37,981 bases of DNA from an uncultured Ruminococcus sp. (lineage in GTDB: Bacteria; Bacillota; Clostridia; Oscillospirales; Acutalibacteraceae): positions 1-37,981 of the forward strand of contig CACZYF010000016.1 in the NCBI GenBank assembly GCA_902785355.1, read 5' to 3'. Below the pieces are notes generated by a model. It was not told the DNA's origin. It worked only from the letters and a program-made list of their open reading frames with translations, and made no database searches. Below are positions 24,355 to 32,753 of the stretch, piece by piece. A program made the translations under genes and the position numbers. Every line of letters begins with the position of its first letter. Positions within the stretch are counted from its first letter, which is position 1.

Positions 24355-26055
24355 TCAGATAACGGATTTCAGATAGTCGGTGATCTCCTTCTCGGTGGTC
24401 ATCGCCATGACCTTCTCAGCGACCTTATCAGCCTCAGCCTTCGTCCACTTGGCGATATTCTTACGCACCTTGAGGACGGATACCGCGGAGACGGAAAACT
24501 CGGTCAGCCCGAAGCTCATCAGTAGCGGGATCATCATGGGGTTGGCGGCAGCCTCGCCGCACATACCGACCGGGATACCGGCGCGCACGCCGTTCTCGAT
24601 GATGCTCTTGATCAGTCTGAGGACGGACGGCTGGAACGGAGAGTACAGATAGCCGACGTTGGAGTTGCCGCGGTCGCAAGCCATCGTGTAGCCGGTCAGG
24701 TCGTTGGTGCCGATCGAGAAGAAGTCCGCTTCCTTCGCCAGCAGGTCGGCGATCACGCCGGAGGCGGAGGTCTCGGTCATCACGCCGACGGGGTTGTTCT
24801 CATTGAACGCGATACCCGAAGCACGCAGGTCGGACTTTGCTTCCTCTACAAGCGCTTTACCGGCGCGGAGCTCCTCGACCGCCGTGATCAGCGGGAACAT
24901 GATGCGAACGTCGCCAAACGCAGACGCGCGCAGGATCGCCTTGATCTGCGACTTGAACATATCGCGGTTCTGCAGGCAGTAACGGATCGCGCGGAAGCCC
25001 ATGAAGGGGTTCTCTTCCTTCTCAAGGCCGAGATAAGGGATCTCCTTGTCGCCGCCGATATCCAACGTGCGAATGATGAGGGGCTTGCCCTTCAGGACGA
25101 CGGCGGCAGCCTTGTACGCCTCGAACTGCTCGTCCTCGGTGGGCAGGGAGGTACGATCCATGAACAGGAACTCGGTACGGAAGAGACCTACGCCCTCGCC
25201 GTCCTTCTCCATCGCCTTCGCGGCGTCCTTTGGGGTACCGATATTACAGCACAACTCATACTCTTCGCCCGAGGCGGAGACGGTGGGTTTGCCTCTGAAC
25301 ATCTCGAGCTCACGCTTCTCACGCAGGTAGGTATCTCGCTTCGCGGTATATTCGTCGACCTGCTCCTGAGACGGAGCGGTGATGACGTCGCCGTTGTTGC
25401 CGTCGACGATGATCTGCTCGCCGGAGCTCAGCTGTGACAGGGCGTTCGGAACGCTCAGTACCGCGGGGATCTCCATCGCGCGCGCCAGGATCGCGGAGTG
25501 GGAGGTCTGGGAGCCGGTCTCGGTGATGATACCGACGATATTATCCTTCTTGATGCCCGCGGTCATGGAGGGAGTCAGCTCGTGGACGACCAAAACGGTG
25601 CCGGCGGGTGCGTCGCTGATCTTGACCTCCTGTACGCCTAAGAGAATACCAAGCAGGCTGTCGCGGATATCCTTGACGTCGGCGGCACGCTGCATGGTCA
25701 GCTCGTCGCCGGTCGCGGTGAACATATCTATAAACATCTGACAGATCTGCTCCACAGCCGCCTCGGCGCACTGGTGAGCCTTGATCAGATTCTCGATTTC
25801 GCCTTTCATAAAGGGGTCGCTGATGATCGCGATATGACCCTCTAAAATCTCTGCTTCCTTATCGCCGGTCGACTTGCGTACCGCGTCCGCCTGCTCAAGG
25901 GTATTCGCGGTAAAGGTCTCGACCGCACCGTGAAAGCGCTCGAGCTCCGCGTCGATATCGGCGACCTCACGGGGCGTATATGTGAGCTCGCGGTCGACGA
26001 TCAGCATCACTCTGCCGATGCCGTAGCCTTCGGAAGCGCCTAATCCTTTCATCAT
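24355..26055 (-). CDS. ptsI: PTS enzyme I (phosphoenolpyruvate-protein phosphotransferase)
   Basis: A 566-residue protein of typical EI length. It takes phosphate from phosphoenolpyruvate and passes it to HPr. The active His186 lies in GSQTSHSAILAR. The PEP/Mg barrel shows GLFRTEFLFMDR, GFRAIRYCL, FSIGTNDLTGYTMACDRGN and GMCGEAAANP with the catalytic Cys. The N-terminal HPr-binding helices are at about 30-130. The start ATG follows AGAGGTGATTACTT. It is the last gene of the fructose operon, placed after ptsH with an intervening hairpin and a short repeat, so its expression is tied to fructose use, or this is the genome's main EI under that control. Confidence 0.96.
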   Translation of the reverse strand: MMKGLGASEGYGIGRVMLIVDRELTYTPREVADIDAELERFHGAVETFTANTLEQADAVRKSTGDKEAEILEGHIAIISDPFMKGEIENLIKAHQCAEAAVEQICQMFIDMFTATGDELTMQRAADVKDIRDSLLGILLGVQEVKISDAPAGTVLVVHELTPSMTAGIKKDNIVGIITETGSQTSHSAILARAMEIPAVLSVPNALSQLSSGEQIIVDGNNGDVITAPSQEQVDEYTAKRDTYLREKRELEMFRGKPTVSASGEEYELCCNIGTPKDAAKAMEKDGEGVGLFRTEFLFMDRTSLPTEDEQFEAYKAAAVVLKGKPLIIRTLDIGGDKEIPYLGLEKEENPFMGFRAIRYCLQNRDMFKSQIKAILRASAFGDVRIMFPLITAVEELRAGKALVEEAKSDLRASGIAFNENNPVGVMTETSASGVIADLLAKEADFFSIGTNDLTGYTMACDRGNSNVGYLYSPFQPSVLRLIKSIIENGVRAGIPVGMCGEAAANPMMIPLLMSFGLTEFSVSAVSVLKVRKNIAKWTKAEADKVAEKVMAMTTEKEITDYLKSVI

Positions 26056-26072
26056 AAGTAATCACCTCTTAA

Positions 26073-26118
26073 TCAGTTGAGATTGCTACAGGGCTAAAGC
26101 CGCCCTTCGCAATATTCA
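26073..26118. repeat. short intergenic repeat inside the pts operon
   Basis: GTTGAGATTGCTACAGGG ... CCGCCCTTCGCAAT shares its ends with the element at 18033-18075 and has ATTGC/GCAAT inverted termini. It lies between ptsH and ptsI. Confidence 0.5.
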
Positions 26119-26136
26119 ATATTATAATATAAACAA

Positions 26137-26179
26137 TCACTGCGGGAAGCGTGCTGCCGCAGCGCACCGCCCGCAGTGA
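26137..26179 (-). promoter_or_regulatory. large intercistronic hairpin between ptsH and ptsI
   Basis: TCACTGCGGG / CCCGCAGTGA form a perfect 10-base stem around a GC-rich 23-base loop that can pair further. It starts 15 bases after the ptsH stop and is followed by AT-rich sequence without a clean T run. It is likely a partial terminator or 3'-end stabiliser giving more HPr than enzyme I. Confidence 0.55.
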
Positions 26180-26193
26180 CGGATGGATCGGAT

Positions 26194-26457
26194 TTATTCG
26201 CCGAAGCCGCTCTCGATCATAGCGGTAGCCTCAGCCAGAGCCGCCTCTTCATCGGTGCCGCTGCATACGACCTCAACCTCGTTGCCGCACTTGATGCAGG
26301 CGGCGATGATATTCATCAGGGACTTCGCGTTGACGTCCTTGCCGTTGACCTTGAGGGTCACGTCGCAGGCGTACTTCGCCAAAGCATTGGCAAAGGTGGA
26401 AGCGGGGCGCATGTGGAAGCCCTGCGCGTTTACGATCGTTACTTTTTTCGATACCAT
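26194..26457 (-). CDS. ptsH: HPr phosphocarrier protein
   Basis: An 87-residue HPr with both key sites: His15 in GFHMRPAS, which carries phosphate from enzyme I to EII, and Ser46 in VNAKSLMNI, the HPr-kinase site used in Gram-positive catabolite control. The ribosome site is AAAGGAG. Its place between fruA and ptsI is unusual, as ptsHI is often a separate unit. It could be either the main HPr or a fructose-dedicated one. The presence of Ser46 argues for a normal regulatory HPr. Confidence 0.95.
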   Translation of the reverse strand: MVSKKVTIVNAQGFHMRPASTFANALAKYACDVTLKVNGKDVNAKSLMNIIAACIKCGNEVEVVCSGTDEEAALAEATAMIESGFGE

Positions 26458-26484
26458 AGTGCATTTCTCCTTTTTCTTTTGCTT

Positions 26485-26513
26485 GGCGCGGGGAGGTCGC
26501 CCTCCCCATGCCT
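26485..26513 (-). promoter_or_regulatory. intercistronic hairpin between fruA and ptsH
   Basis: GGCGCGGGGAGG pairs with CCTCCCCATGCC (one mismatched step) around TCGC. It is not followed by Ts on the minus strand, so it is more likely an mRNA-processing or stability element than a terminator. Confidence 0.5.
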
Positions 26514-26531
26514 TGGATACTTATATAATGA

Positions 26532-28475
26532 TTATTGCTCTTCGTTCTTCTTGAATATGGAGAGAACCAGGCAGCCGACAACAGCGCCGATGACCAGTGC
26601 GAGGAAGTACATCAGGGGCTTGCCGATGGTGGGCAGTACGAAGATACCGCCGTGAGGAGCCATCAGGGTGCAGCCGAACAGAGCGGACAGAGCACCCGCA
26701 ACAGCGGAGCCTACGATACAAGCGGGGATGACCGGCCACGGATGACCCGCAGCGTAAGGAATCGCGCCCTCAGTGATGAACGACAGACCCATGATGAAGT
26801 TGACGGGACCGTTCTTTCTCTCTTCAGCAGTCCACTTCTTGCGGAAAATAGTGGTAGACAGAGCGATCGCGAGCGGGGGAACCATACCGCCGATCATAAC
26901 AGCAGCCATGATCATGAAGGGACCTTCGTTGGAGCCCATGACGCCGGACGCCAGCAGGCCGGTAGCGGTAACGTAAGCAGCCTTGTTGAAGGGGCCGCCC
27001 ATATCGATCGCCATCATACCGGCGAGCAGAGCGCAAGCGGGAACGATCAGAGCGGGGTTAGAAGCCATAGCGCCAACACCCTCGGTCAGCTTGCCGTTGA
27101 GCCAGCCGACGATCGGGTTGACAGCGCACATCATAACGGCAACCATGCCCAGACCCACGAGCGGGTAGATCAGAACGGGCTTGATGCCTTCAAGCGCATG
27201 CGGCAGATGATCGCAGATCTTCTCGACCATCTTCATCAGCCAACCGGCGAGGAAGCCGGCGAGCAGAGCGCCTAAGAAGCCGGATACAGCAGCGCCGTCG
27301 CCGCCGGGAGCAGCGAAGGTGGAGCCGGTAGCCGCCAGCGAACCGCCGACGAAACCGACGAGCAGACCGGGACGGTCAGCGATGGACTGACCGATGAAGC
27401 CGGCGAGGATCGGGAGCATAAAGCCGAACGCCACGCCGCCGATGGTCTTGAACCAGGCCGCTACGGGAGTTACCGAACCGAAGTTGCCGTCCTGGGGAGC
27501 GCCGGAGAGGGCGTCGATCAGGAACGCGATCGCGATGAAGATACCGCCCGCGACAACGAACGGAAGCATGTGGGAAACACCGTTCATCAGGTGCTTATAA
27601 AGCTTTCTGCCGAAGCTTTCATTACCGACCGAGCCGGAGCCGCCCTCGACCTTCTTGTCGCTGTGGAATACGGGGACTTCCTTGTTGACGATCTTGTTGA
27701 TGAGCTCCTTGGGCTTATGGATGCCGTCGGCAACCTTGGTGGAGTAGACGGGCTTACCGTCGAAGCGAGCGGTCTCAACGCTCTTGTCAGCCGCGATGAT
27801 GATACCGTCGCAGGCTGCGATCTCAGCAGCGGTCAGCACGTTCTTCGCGCCGCCGGAGCCGTTGGTCTCGACCTTGATGGAGATACCCATCTCGTCGCCT
27901 GCCTTCTGCAGCGCTTCAGCAGCCATGTAGGTATGAGCGATACCGGTGGGGCAAGCGGTGACGGCGAGTACCTGATAGCCGTCCTTCTTGGGAGCGGGAG
28001 CAGCAGCTTCCTCGGGGAACTGCGCAGCCTCCTGCTTGTTGATGATGTCAAGGAACTCCTGAGGAGTCTTTGCAGCCTTGAGCTTTGCGGTGAAGTCCTC
28101 GTGCATGAGCATCTGCATCAAACGTGCGAGAACCTCCAGATGGACGTCGCCGTCCATAGTAGCAGCGATCATGAAGATCAGCTTGCAGGGTGCGCCGTCG
28201 GGAGACTCATAGTCAACGCCGTCCGGCACGGTGATAGCGGCGAGAGCCGGAGCCTTGACGGCTTCGCTCTTCGCGTGAGGGATAGCGACCTCCATTCCGA
28301 TCGCGGTCGTACCCATCTCTTCTCGCTTGAGGATACCCTCCTTGTAAGCAGCAACGTCCTTGAGGTTGCCCGCCTTATCGTGCAGAGAAACCAGCAGGTC
28401 GATCGCCGCTTGCTTTGATGAAGGCGCCGCGTTCAGCTTGATCGCGTTCGCTTTCAACAAATCAGTAATACGCAT
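26532..28475 (-). CDS. fruA: PTS fructose-specific EIIABC
   Basis: A 647-residue fused permease in the order IIA-IIB-IIC. IIA (1-145) has active His67 in VAIPHAKS. IIB (165-270) has active Cys175 in VTACPTGIAHT. An Ala/Pro linker (155-163) joins them. IIC (about 290-647) is multi-pass membrane with GVSHMLPFVVAGG and GMMAIDMGGPFNKAAY motifs. It imports fructose and phosphorylates it to fructose 1-phosphate, the substrate of the upstream fruK product. A heptad repeat element separates it from fruK. The ribosome site is GAAAGGAGAG. Confidence 0.95.
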   Translation of the reverse strand: MRITDLLKANAIKLNAAPSSKQAAIDLLVSLHDKAGNLKDVAAYKEGILKREEMGTTAIGMEVAIPHAKSEAVKAPALAAITVPDGVDYESPDGAPCKLIFMIAATMDGDVHLEVLARLMQMLMHEDFTAKLKAAKTPQEFLDIINKQEAAQFPEEAAAPAPKKDGYQVLAVTACPTGIAHTYMAAEALQKAGDEMGISIKVETNGSGGAKNVLTAAEIAACDGIIIAADKSVETARFDGKPVYSTKVADGIHKPKELINKIVNKEVPVFHSDKKVEGGSGSVGNESFGRKLYKHLMNGVSHMLPFVVAGGIFIAIAFLIDALSGAPQDGNFGSVTPVAAWFKTIGGVAFGFMLPILAGFIGQSIADRPGLLVGFVGGSLAATGSTFAAPGGDGAAVSGFLGALLAGFLAGWLMKMVEKICDHLPHALEGIKPVLIYPLVGLGMVAVMMCAVNPIVGWLNGKLTEGVGAMASNPALIVPACALLAGMMAIDMGGPFNKAAYVTATGLLASGVMGSNEGPFMIMAAVMIGGMVPPLAIALSTTIFRKKWTAEERKNGPVNFIMGLSFITEGAIPYAAGHPWPVIPACIVGSAVAGALSALFGCTLMAPHGGIFVLPTIGKPLMYFLALVIGAVVGCLVLSIFKKNEEQ

Positions 28476-28560
28476 AAATACTCTCCTTTCATACTGTTTT
28501 CAGTACTAACGTTTCAATATCAAAAGCGTTATCTCACGATAACAATTATGACCAAAGGCA

Positions 28561-28826
28561 GTAGGAGTTAGGAGTTAGGAATGAGGAATGAGAAATTATG
28601 GGAAACGCTTCGCGTTTTGGATTCCTGTCAGATCATGCAATCGAACATTTCCTGTCGTTACACAATCGGGCGCAGGAAGCGCCCGCCCTTCAACATTCAC
28701 CGTTCTCCGAGAAAAGCCGTCAGGCTTTCCGTAACTTCTTACTTCTTACTTCTTACTTCTTATTTCTTATTTCTTAGTTCTTAGTTCAACAAAGCCGTCA
28801 GGCTTTCTCATCTCCGTTCTCCGTTC
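28561..28826. repeat. heptad-bordered composite repeat element, copy 3
   Basis: It starts with a TAGGAGT/TAGGAAT/GAGGAAT array, continues with a small hairpin (AAACGCTTCGCGTTT), ATCGGGCGCAGGAAGCGCCC, heptads of CACCGTTCTCCG, the AAAGCCGTCAGGCTTTCC hairpin, then a long TTCTTAC/TTCTTAT array and a second copy of the AAGCCGTCAGGCTT hairpin. It fills the gap between fruK and fruA, inside an operon. Confidence 0.85.
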
Positions 28827-29729
28827 TTACAGCTGCTTGAACACCTCGTCGATCTTCTCCCTTGTCGCAAGACCCGGGAGGAAGGAGGTCGCGTTGCCGC
28901 AGGCGGAGCCGAGCTTCAAGGCATAGCCGTAGTCGCCGGTCTTTTGATAACCTGCTACAAAGCCCGCTACCATGCTGTCGCCCGCGCCGACGGTGTTGAT
29001 GACCGGCTGCTTCAGGGTGCCGCAGGTATGGGTCTCGCCGTTCTCGTCAACGAGGAAGGCTCCCTGACGTCCGAGGGAGACGATGACGTTTCTCGCGCCC
29101 ATCTCCTGCAGCTTTCGGGCATATTTCTCAACGTCCTGAGCGTTCTCGACCTCCGCGTGGAAGATCTCGGAGAGCTCCTGACGGTTGGGCTTGATGAGGA
29201 AGGGGTGTGCGGAAAGCGAGTTGACCAGCAGCTGCTTGGTCGCGTCGACCACGATCATGATCTTCTTGTCCTTAACGCGCTCGAGCATACGCTCATAGAT
29301 ATCGTCGGGACAGGTCTTGGGGATGCTGCCCGCGAGCACCAGCGTATCGCCGTCAACGATACGGTCGAGCTTCTGCATCAGCTCCTCGAGCGCCTCGGCG
29401 GGAATATCGGGACCCTGTCCGTTGATCTCGGTCTCACCGCCGGACTTGATCTTGATGTTGATACGGGTGAAGCCTTCCTTGAGGCGGATGAACTCGGTGT
29501 GGATACGACTGTTCCGGATACCTTTTTCTATCGCGTCGCCGGTAAAGCCCGCGACAAAACCGAGCGCGGTACTGTTGAGGTCAAGCTCAGCGAGCACCTG
29601 CGACACGTTGATACCCTTACCGCCGTAATAGAACTCTTCGCTGTCGGTACGGTTGGTCACGTTGGTGCGCATGCTCGACATGCGTACGATGTAGTCGATC
29701 GAAGGACTGAGGGTCACGGTATAAATCAT
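28827..29729 (-). CDS. fruK: 1-phosphofructokinase
   Basis: A 300-residue PfkB-family kinase that turns fructose 1-phosphate into fructose 1,6-bisphosphate. The substrate loop YYGGKGINVSQVL and the C-terminal NTVGAGDSMVAGF (catalytic Asp and anion hole) are intact, and LAGSIPKTCPDDIY is the usual middle motif. The ATG overlaps the fruR stop by four bases (ATGA), giving coupled translation. Its position after fruR and before fruA is the classical fru order, which settles the specificity against tagatose-6-phosphate kinase. Confidence 0.94.
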   Translation of the reverse strand: MIYTVTLSPSIDYIVRMSSMRTNVTNRTDSEEFYYGGKGINVSQVLAELDLNSTALGFVAGFTGDAIEKGIRNSRIHTEFIRLKEGFTRINIKIKSGGETEINGQGPDIPAEALEELMQKLDRIVDGDTLVLAGSIPKTCPDDIYERMLERVKDKKIMIVVDATKQLLVNSLSAHPFLIKPNRQELSEIFHAEVENAQDVEKYARKLQEMGARNVIVSLGRQGAFLVDENGETHTCGTLKQPVINTVGAGDSMVAGFVAGYQKTGDYGYALKLGSACGNATSFLPGLATREKIDEVFKQL

Positions 29730-30475
29730 TTCTTTACCTCCTTGACGATGGTGATATTACTGTATCTGCTATCCGGACAAGCATCGGTGATGATGCAGCC
29801 GATCTTTAACGGTGCGAAGGTCGCGGCGCATACCTGATAGAACTTGGTATGATCCGCTACGACAAAGGTCATATAGCTGTTCTTGACGGCGGCATGCTTT
29901 ACGCGCGCTTCGTCGATATCCGGGGTGGTGAAGCCCGCCTTGACGTCGATGCCGTTGGTACCCATGAACGCCTTGGTGAAGTTGAGTCCCTCGAGGCTGC
30001 GGATACCCTCCGCGCCGACCACCGCTTCGGTCAGCGGCTTGATCTTGCCGCCGATCATGTAGGTGTTCAGCCCCTTTGCGATCAGCTTCTGCCCGTGGAG
30101 GATGCCGTTGGTGACGTAGGTCGCTCTGCGGTTCTCGATGAAGTCGATCAGCCGCGCCGTCGTCGTGCCCGCGTCAATATAGACGAAGTCGTCGTCGTGG
30201 ATCAGGGTCGCGGCATACGCGGCGATAGCGGTCTTTTCTTCGCTCATCGTGAGCGCACGGTTCGCGACGCCGGTTTCATAGACGCCGGAGCTCTGTTCCA
30301 GAGCGGTCGCTCCGCCGAACACCTTACGCAGCTTTCCCATCTCGGCAAGGGCGTTCAGGTCGCGGCGGATGGTAGATTCGGAGATATGCATAAGTCCTGA
30401 GAGCTCAGCTACCGTCACGGCGTTTCGGTCATTGAGGAGCTGTAAAATCAATTGATACCGTTCCTCGGTCAGCAT
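29726..30475 (-). CDS. fruR: DeoR-family fructose operon repressor
   Basis: A 249-residue regulator. The ATG (30473-30475) fits the AGAGGTGAG site; a GTG three codons earlier lies within it. The N-terminal DeoR helix-turn-helix reads LSGLMHISESTIRRDLNAL with the following wing GKLRKVFGGA. The C-terminal DeoR sensor has VYIDAGTTTARL and ATYVTNGI, a phosphosugar-binding fold; fructose 1-phosphate is the expected effector. It is the first gene of the operon and has a dyad bracketing its own -10 box, so it is probably autoregulated. Confidence 0.93.
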   Translation of the reverse strand: MLTEERYQLILQLLNDRNAVTVAELSGLMHISESTIRRDLNALAEMGKLRKVFGGATALEQSSGVYETGVANRALTMSEEKTAIAAYAATLIHDDDFVYIDAGTTTARLIDFIENRRATYVTNGILHGQKLIAKGLNTYMIGGKIKPLTEAVVGAEGIRSLEGLNFTKAFMGTNGIDVKAGFTTPDIDEARVKHAAVKNSYMTFVVADHTKFYQVCAATFAPLKIGCIITDACPDSRYSNITIVKEVKK

Positions 30476-30487
30476 GGAACTCACCTC

Positions 30488-30524
30488 TTTGATTAAATTA
30501 TACCACTCGGTTAATCAAAGTCAA
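30488..30524 (-). promoter_or_regulatory. fru operon promoter and FruR operator candidate
   Basis: On the minus strand TTGACT (30519-30524) and TATAAT (30497-30502) are 16 bases apart. A perfect dyad TTTGATTAA-14-TTAATCAAA (30488-30519) brackets the -10 box, as expected for a DeoR-type operator. Confidence 0.8.
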
Positions 30525-30650
30525 GCAAAATCGGTCATTTTCAGTCACCAAAACGTCGATTTGTTAGTTGTCATTATAGACATTGATATATTTTAGTAAA
30601 CTTTCACAAAATTTTTTCAACCGACTCTGCGCGAGTTTGCGCGAATACGG

Positions 30651-30929
30651 TAGAAGAACGGAGAACGGTGAACGGTGTCGGGAAAACCTGACGGCTTTGT
30701 TGAACTAAGAACTAAGAAATAAGAAATAAGAAATAAGAAATAAAAAGTTACAGAAAGCCTGACGGCTTTTGGATTGATATAACAACTTCTAAAGTAAAAC
30801 ATCTGCGACTCTATATAGGGTCGCAGATGTTTTTGTTCTATCATATTATACAAATCGGGTGTGAGCATCGCCCACCCTTCACCGTTCTCCGTTCTCCGTT
30901 CTCCGTTCACCGTTCTCCGGAAAAAGCCT
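30651..30929. repeat. heptad-bordered composite repeat element, copy 4 (fullest copy)
   Basis: Left to right: GAACGGAGAACGGTGAACGG heptads, AACCTGACGGCTT hairpin half, TAAGAAC/TAAGAAA heptads, AAGCCTGACGGCTT, ATTGATATAACAACTTC, a hairpin CATCTGCGACTC / GGGTCGCAGATG, ATACAAATCGGGTGTGAGC, then inverse heptads CCGTTCTCCGTTCTCCG. Outer heptads are inverse to each other. The element is in the opposite orientation to copy 1 for the inner modules. Confidence 0.85.
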
Positions 30930-30940
30930 TCAGGCGTGAA

Positions 30941-31321
30941 TTAATCAGTGGCTGCCTTGCTTTTATAATCCTCCAGCGCTGCCTGTATCGCTTCCTCCGC
31001 GAGTACGGAGCAGTGCATCTTATGCGGCGGGAGTCCGTCCAGCGCCTCGGCGACTGCCGCGTTGGTCAGCTTCAAGGCGTCGTCCACCTTCTGTCCCTTG
31101 ATCAGCTCGGTCGCCATCGAGCTCGAGGCGATCGCGCTCGCGCAGCCGAAGGTCTCGAACTTGACGTCGGTAATGATATCGTCGTCGATCTTCAGATACA
31201 TCTTCATGATATCGCCGCACTTGGCGTTGCCGACCTCCCCTACCCCGTCGGCGTTCTCGATGGTGCCGACGTTGCGCGGCTGTAAAAAGTGATCCATTAC
31301 TTTATCGCTGTATAAAGCCAT
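30941..31321 (-). CDS. iscU: Fe-S cluster scaffold protein IscU/NifU-type
   Basis: A 126-residue scaffold on which iron-sulfur clusters are built. The three ligand cysteines are Cys35 (NAKCGD, with Asp37), Cys60 (TFGCASAIASSS) and Cys104 (KMHCSVLAEEA). SVLAEEAIQAAL is the standard C-terminal helix. The N-terminus (LYSDKVMDHFLQPRNVGTIE) is typical of the short clostridial NifU-like form paired with NifS. The ribosome site is AAAGGAG. It follows the cysteine desulfurase gene on the same strand and should receive its sulfur. Confidence 0.95.
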   Translation of the reverse strand: MALYSDKVMDHFLQPRNVGTIENADGVGEVGNAKCGDIMKMYLKIDDDIITDVKFETFGCASAIASSSMATELIKGQKVDDALKLTNAAVAEALDGLPPHKMHCSVLAEEAIQAALEDYKSKAATD

Positions 31322-31344
31322 AGTTTTGTACTCCTTTCATACTA

Positions 31345-31430
31345 AGATTGTTGAGTCGCTTCGCTCCATTATTACAATCCCTCAGTCGCCTTAACGGCGA
31401 CAGCTCCCTTTACCAAAGGGAGCCACTTTT
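31345..31430. repeat. GGGAGC hairpin repeat between nifS and iscU
   Basis: CAGTCGCCTTAACGGCGACAGCTCCC... followed by TTTACCAAAGGGAGCC contains two hairpins, GTCGCC/GGCGAC and GGCTCCCTTT/AAAGGGAGC. It resembles a dispersed element I know from many clostridial genomes. It lies within the gap of a probable two-gene operon. Confidence 0.6.
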
Positions 31431-32616
31431 ATAGTATAAATTCCTTCTTGCCCTCTGTCAGATCGCGCCATACAGGCGAGAAGCTGCGCAGGTAGGCGAC
31501 GATCTCTCTGACGGAATCGATGATATAATCCGCCTCTTCGATCGTGATATCCTCGCCGATGCTTAGTCTGAGCGAGCCGTGGGCGACATCATGGATCCTG
31601 CCGATCGCAAGCAGAACGTGACTGGGATCAAGCGAGCCCGAGGTGCAGGCGCTGCCCGACGAGGCGGAGATGCCCTTCTGATCCAGCAGGATCAGGATGG
31701 ATTCGCCCTCGATACCCTCAAAGCTGAAATTCACGTTGCCCGCAAGCCGCTGTACCCTGTCGCCGTTGAGAGCGCTGTGCGGGATCTCGGAGAGTCCCTG
31801 TATCAGGTGATCGCGGACGTTCTGCATACGGGCGTTGTTGCCGTCCATATTTGCGACCGCCTCCTGTAACGCCGCCGTCATCCCGAGGATCGCGGGCAGG
31901 TTCTCGGTACCGGCTCGCTTGCCGCGCTCCTGAGCGCCGCCCTCGATCAGACTGTGCAGGATGATCCCCTTTCGAACGTAGAGGAAGCCGACGCCCTTAG
32001 GACCGTGGAACTTATGCGCCGAGGCAGAGAGCATGTCGATCTGCTGCGCCTTGACGTCGATGGGCAGGTGACCCACCGCCTGTACGGCGTCGGTATGGAA
32101 TACGACGTTATGCCTGCGGCAGATCGCGCCGATCTCGGCGATGGGCTGGATGGTGCCGATCTCATTGTTGGCGGTCATGACCGTGACGAGGCAGGTATCC
32201 TCGCGGATGGCTTCTTCCAGCTCCGACGGGCTGACGATACCGTTCTCATGCACCGGTAGGAGCGTGACCGTGAAGCCGTATTTTTCAAGCTTCTCCAGGG
32301 TATGGAGGACGGCGTGATGCTCAAAGGCGGTGGAGATGATATGGGTCTTGCCCTTCTTCTTCCCGTTCAGAGCGGCAGTCAGGATTGCCTGATTATCCGC
32401 CTCGCTGCCGCCGGAGGTGAAGATGATCTCGCGGGGCTCGGCGTTGATGATCCCGGCGATCGAAGAGCGGGCTTCCTCCAGCTTCTCCTTTGCGTGCTGA
32501 CCGATGGTATATAAGCTCGACGGATTGCCGTAGGTATTCTGCATGGCGTCCGTCATGACCTGTATCGCCGCGTCGCTCATGCGGGTAGTCGCGGCGTTAT
32601 CTGCGTATATTTTCAC
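31429..32616 (-). CDS. nifS: cysteine desulfurase
   Basis: A 395-residue PLP enzyme giving sulfur from cysteine for cluster assembly. I choose the GTG at 32614-32616, which follows AAAGGAG at 8 bases, and the N-terminus KIYADNAATTRM is then the family one. His100/101 (AFEHHAVLH), the PLP Lys202 (SASAHKFHGPKGVG) and the catalytic Cys324 (SGSACTSGSLDPSHVL) are present, with a short loop of the NifS/IscS class. It is transcribed toward iscU. A perfect consensus promoter precedes it, but no Rrf2-type regulator gene is in view. Confidence 0.95.
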   Translation of the reverse strand: MKIYADNAATTRMSDAAIQVMTDAMQNTYGNPSSLYTIGQHAKEKLEEARSSIAGIINAEPREIIFTSGGSEADNQAILTAALNGKKKGKTHIISTAFEHHAVLHTLEKLEKYGFTVTLLPVHENGIVSPSELEEAIREDTCLVTVMTANNEIGTIQPIAEIGAICRRHNVVFHTDAVQAVGHLPIDVKAQQIDMLSASAHKFHGPKGVGFLYVRKGIILHSLIEGGAQERGKRAGTENLPAILGMTAALQEAVANMDGNNARMQNVRDHLIQGLSEIPHSALNGDRVQRLAGNVNFSFEGIEGESILILLDQKGISASSGSACTSGSLDPSHVLLAIGRIHDVAHGSLRLSIGEDITIEEADYIIDSVREIVAYLRSFSPVWRDLTEGKKEFIL

Positions 32617-32643
32617 ATACTCAGCTCCTTTCTGTTCCCGCCT

Positions 32644-32672
32644 ATTATATACCAACTTAACTACTATGTCAA
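32644..32672 (-). promoter_or_regulatory. promoter of the nifS-iscU unit
   Basis: On the minus strand TTGACA (32667-32672) and TATAAT (32644-32649) are both perfect, with a 17-base spacer. Confidence 0.88.
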
Positions 32673-32706
32673 TAGGTTGTTAAAGCGAAAGGAGCCATAT
32701 AATTCA

Positions 32707-32742
32707 CTAAAAAAACGCCTGCGCAGGTTTCCCCACGCAGGC
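32707..32742 (-). terminator. terminator of the asparagine synthetase gene
   Basis: GCCTGCG / CGCAGGC stem around a 12-base loop; on the minus strand it is followed by a T run. Confidence 0.85.
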
Positions 32743-32753
32743 ATATTTCTCTA

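Noticed and set aside
28735-28790. Regular short repeats that might suggest a CRISPR array
   Set aside because: The unit is only 7 bases, tandem without unique spacers, and degenerate; no cas genes are present.
30617-30910. A minus-strand frame across the repeat element upstream of fruR
   Set aside because: It consists of heptad translations (NGERRTENGE) and hydrophobic readings of the TTCTTA array; not a gene.
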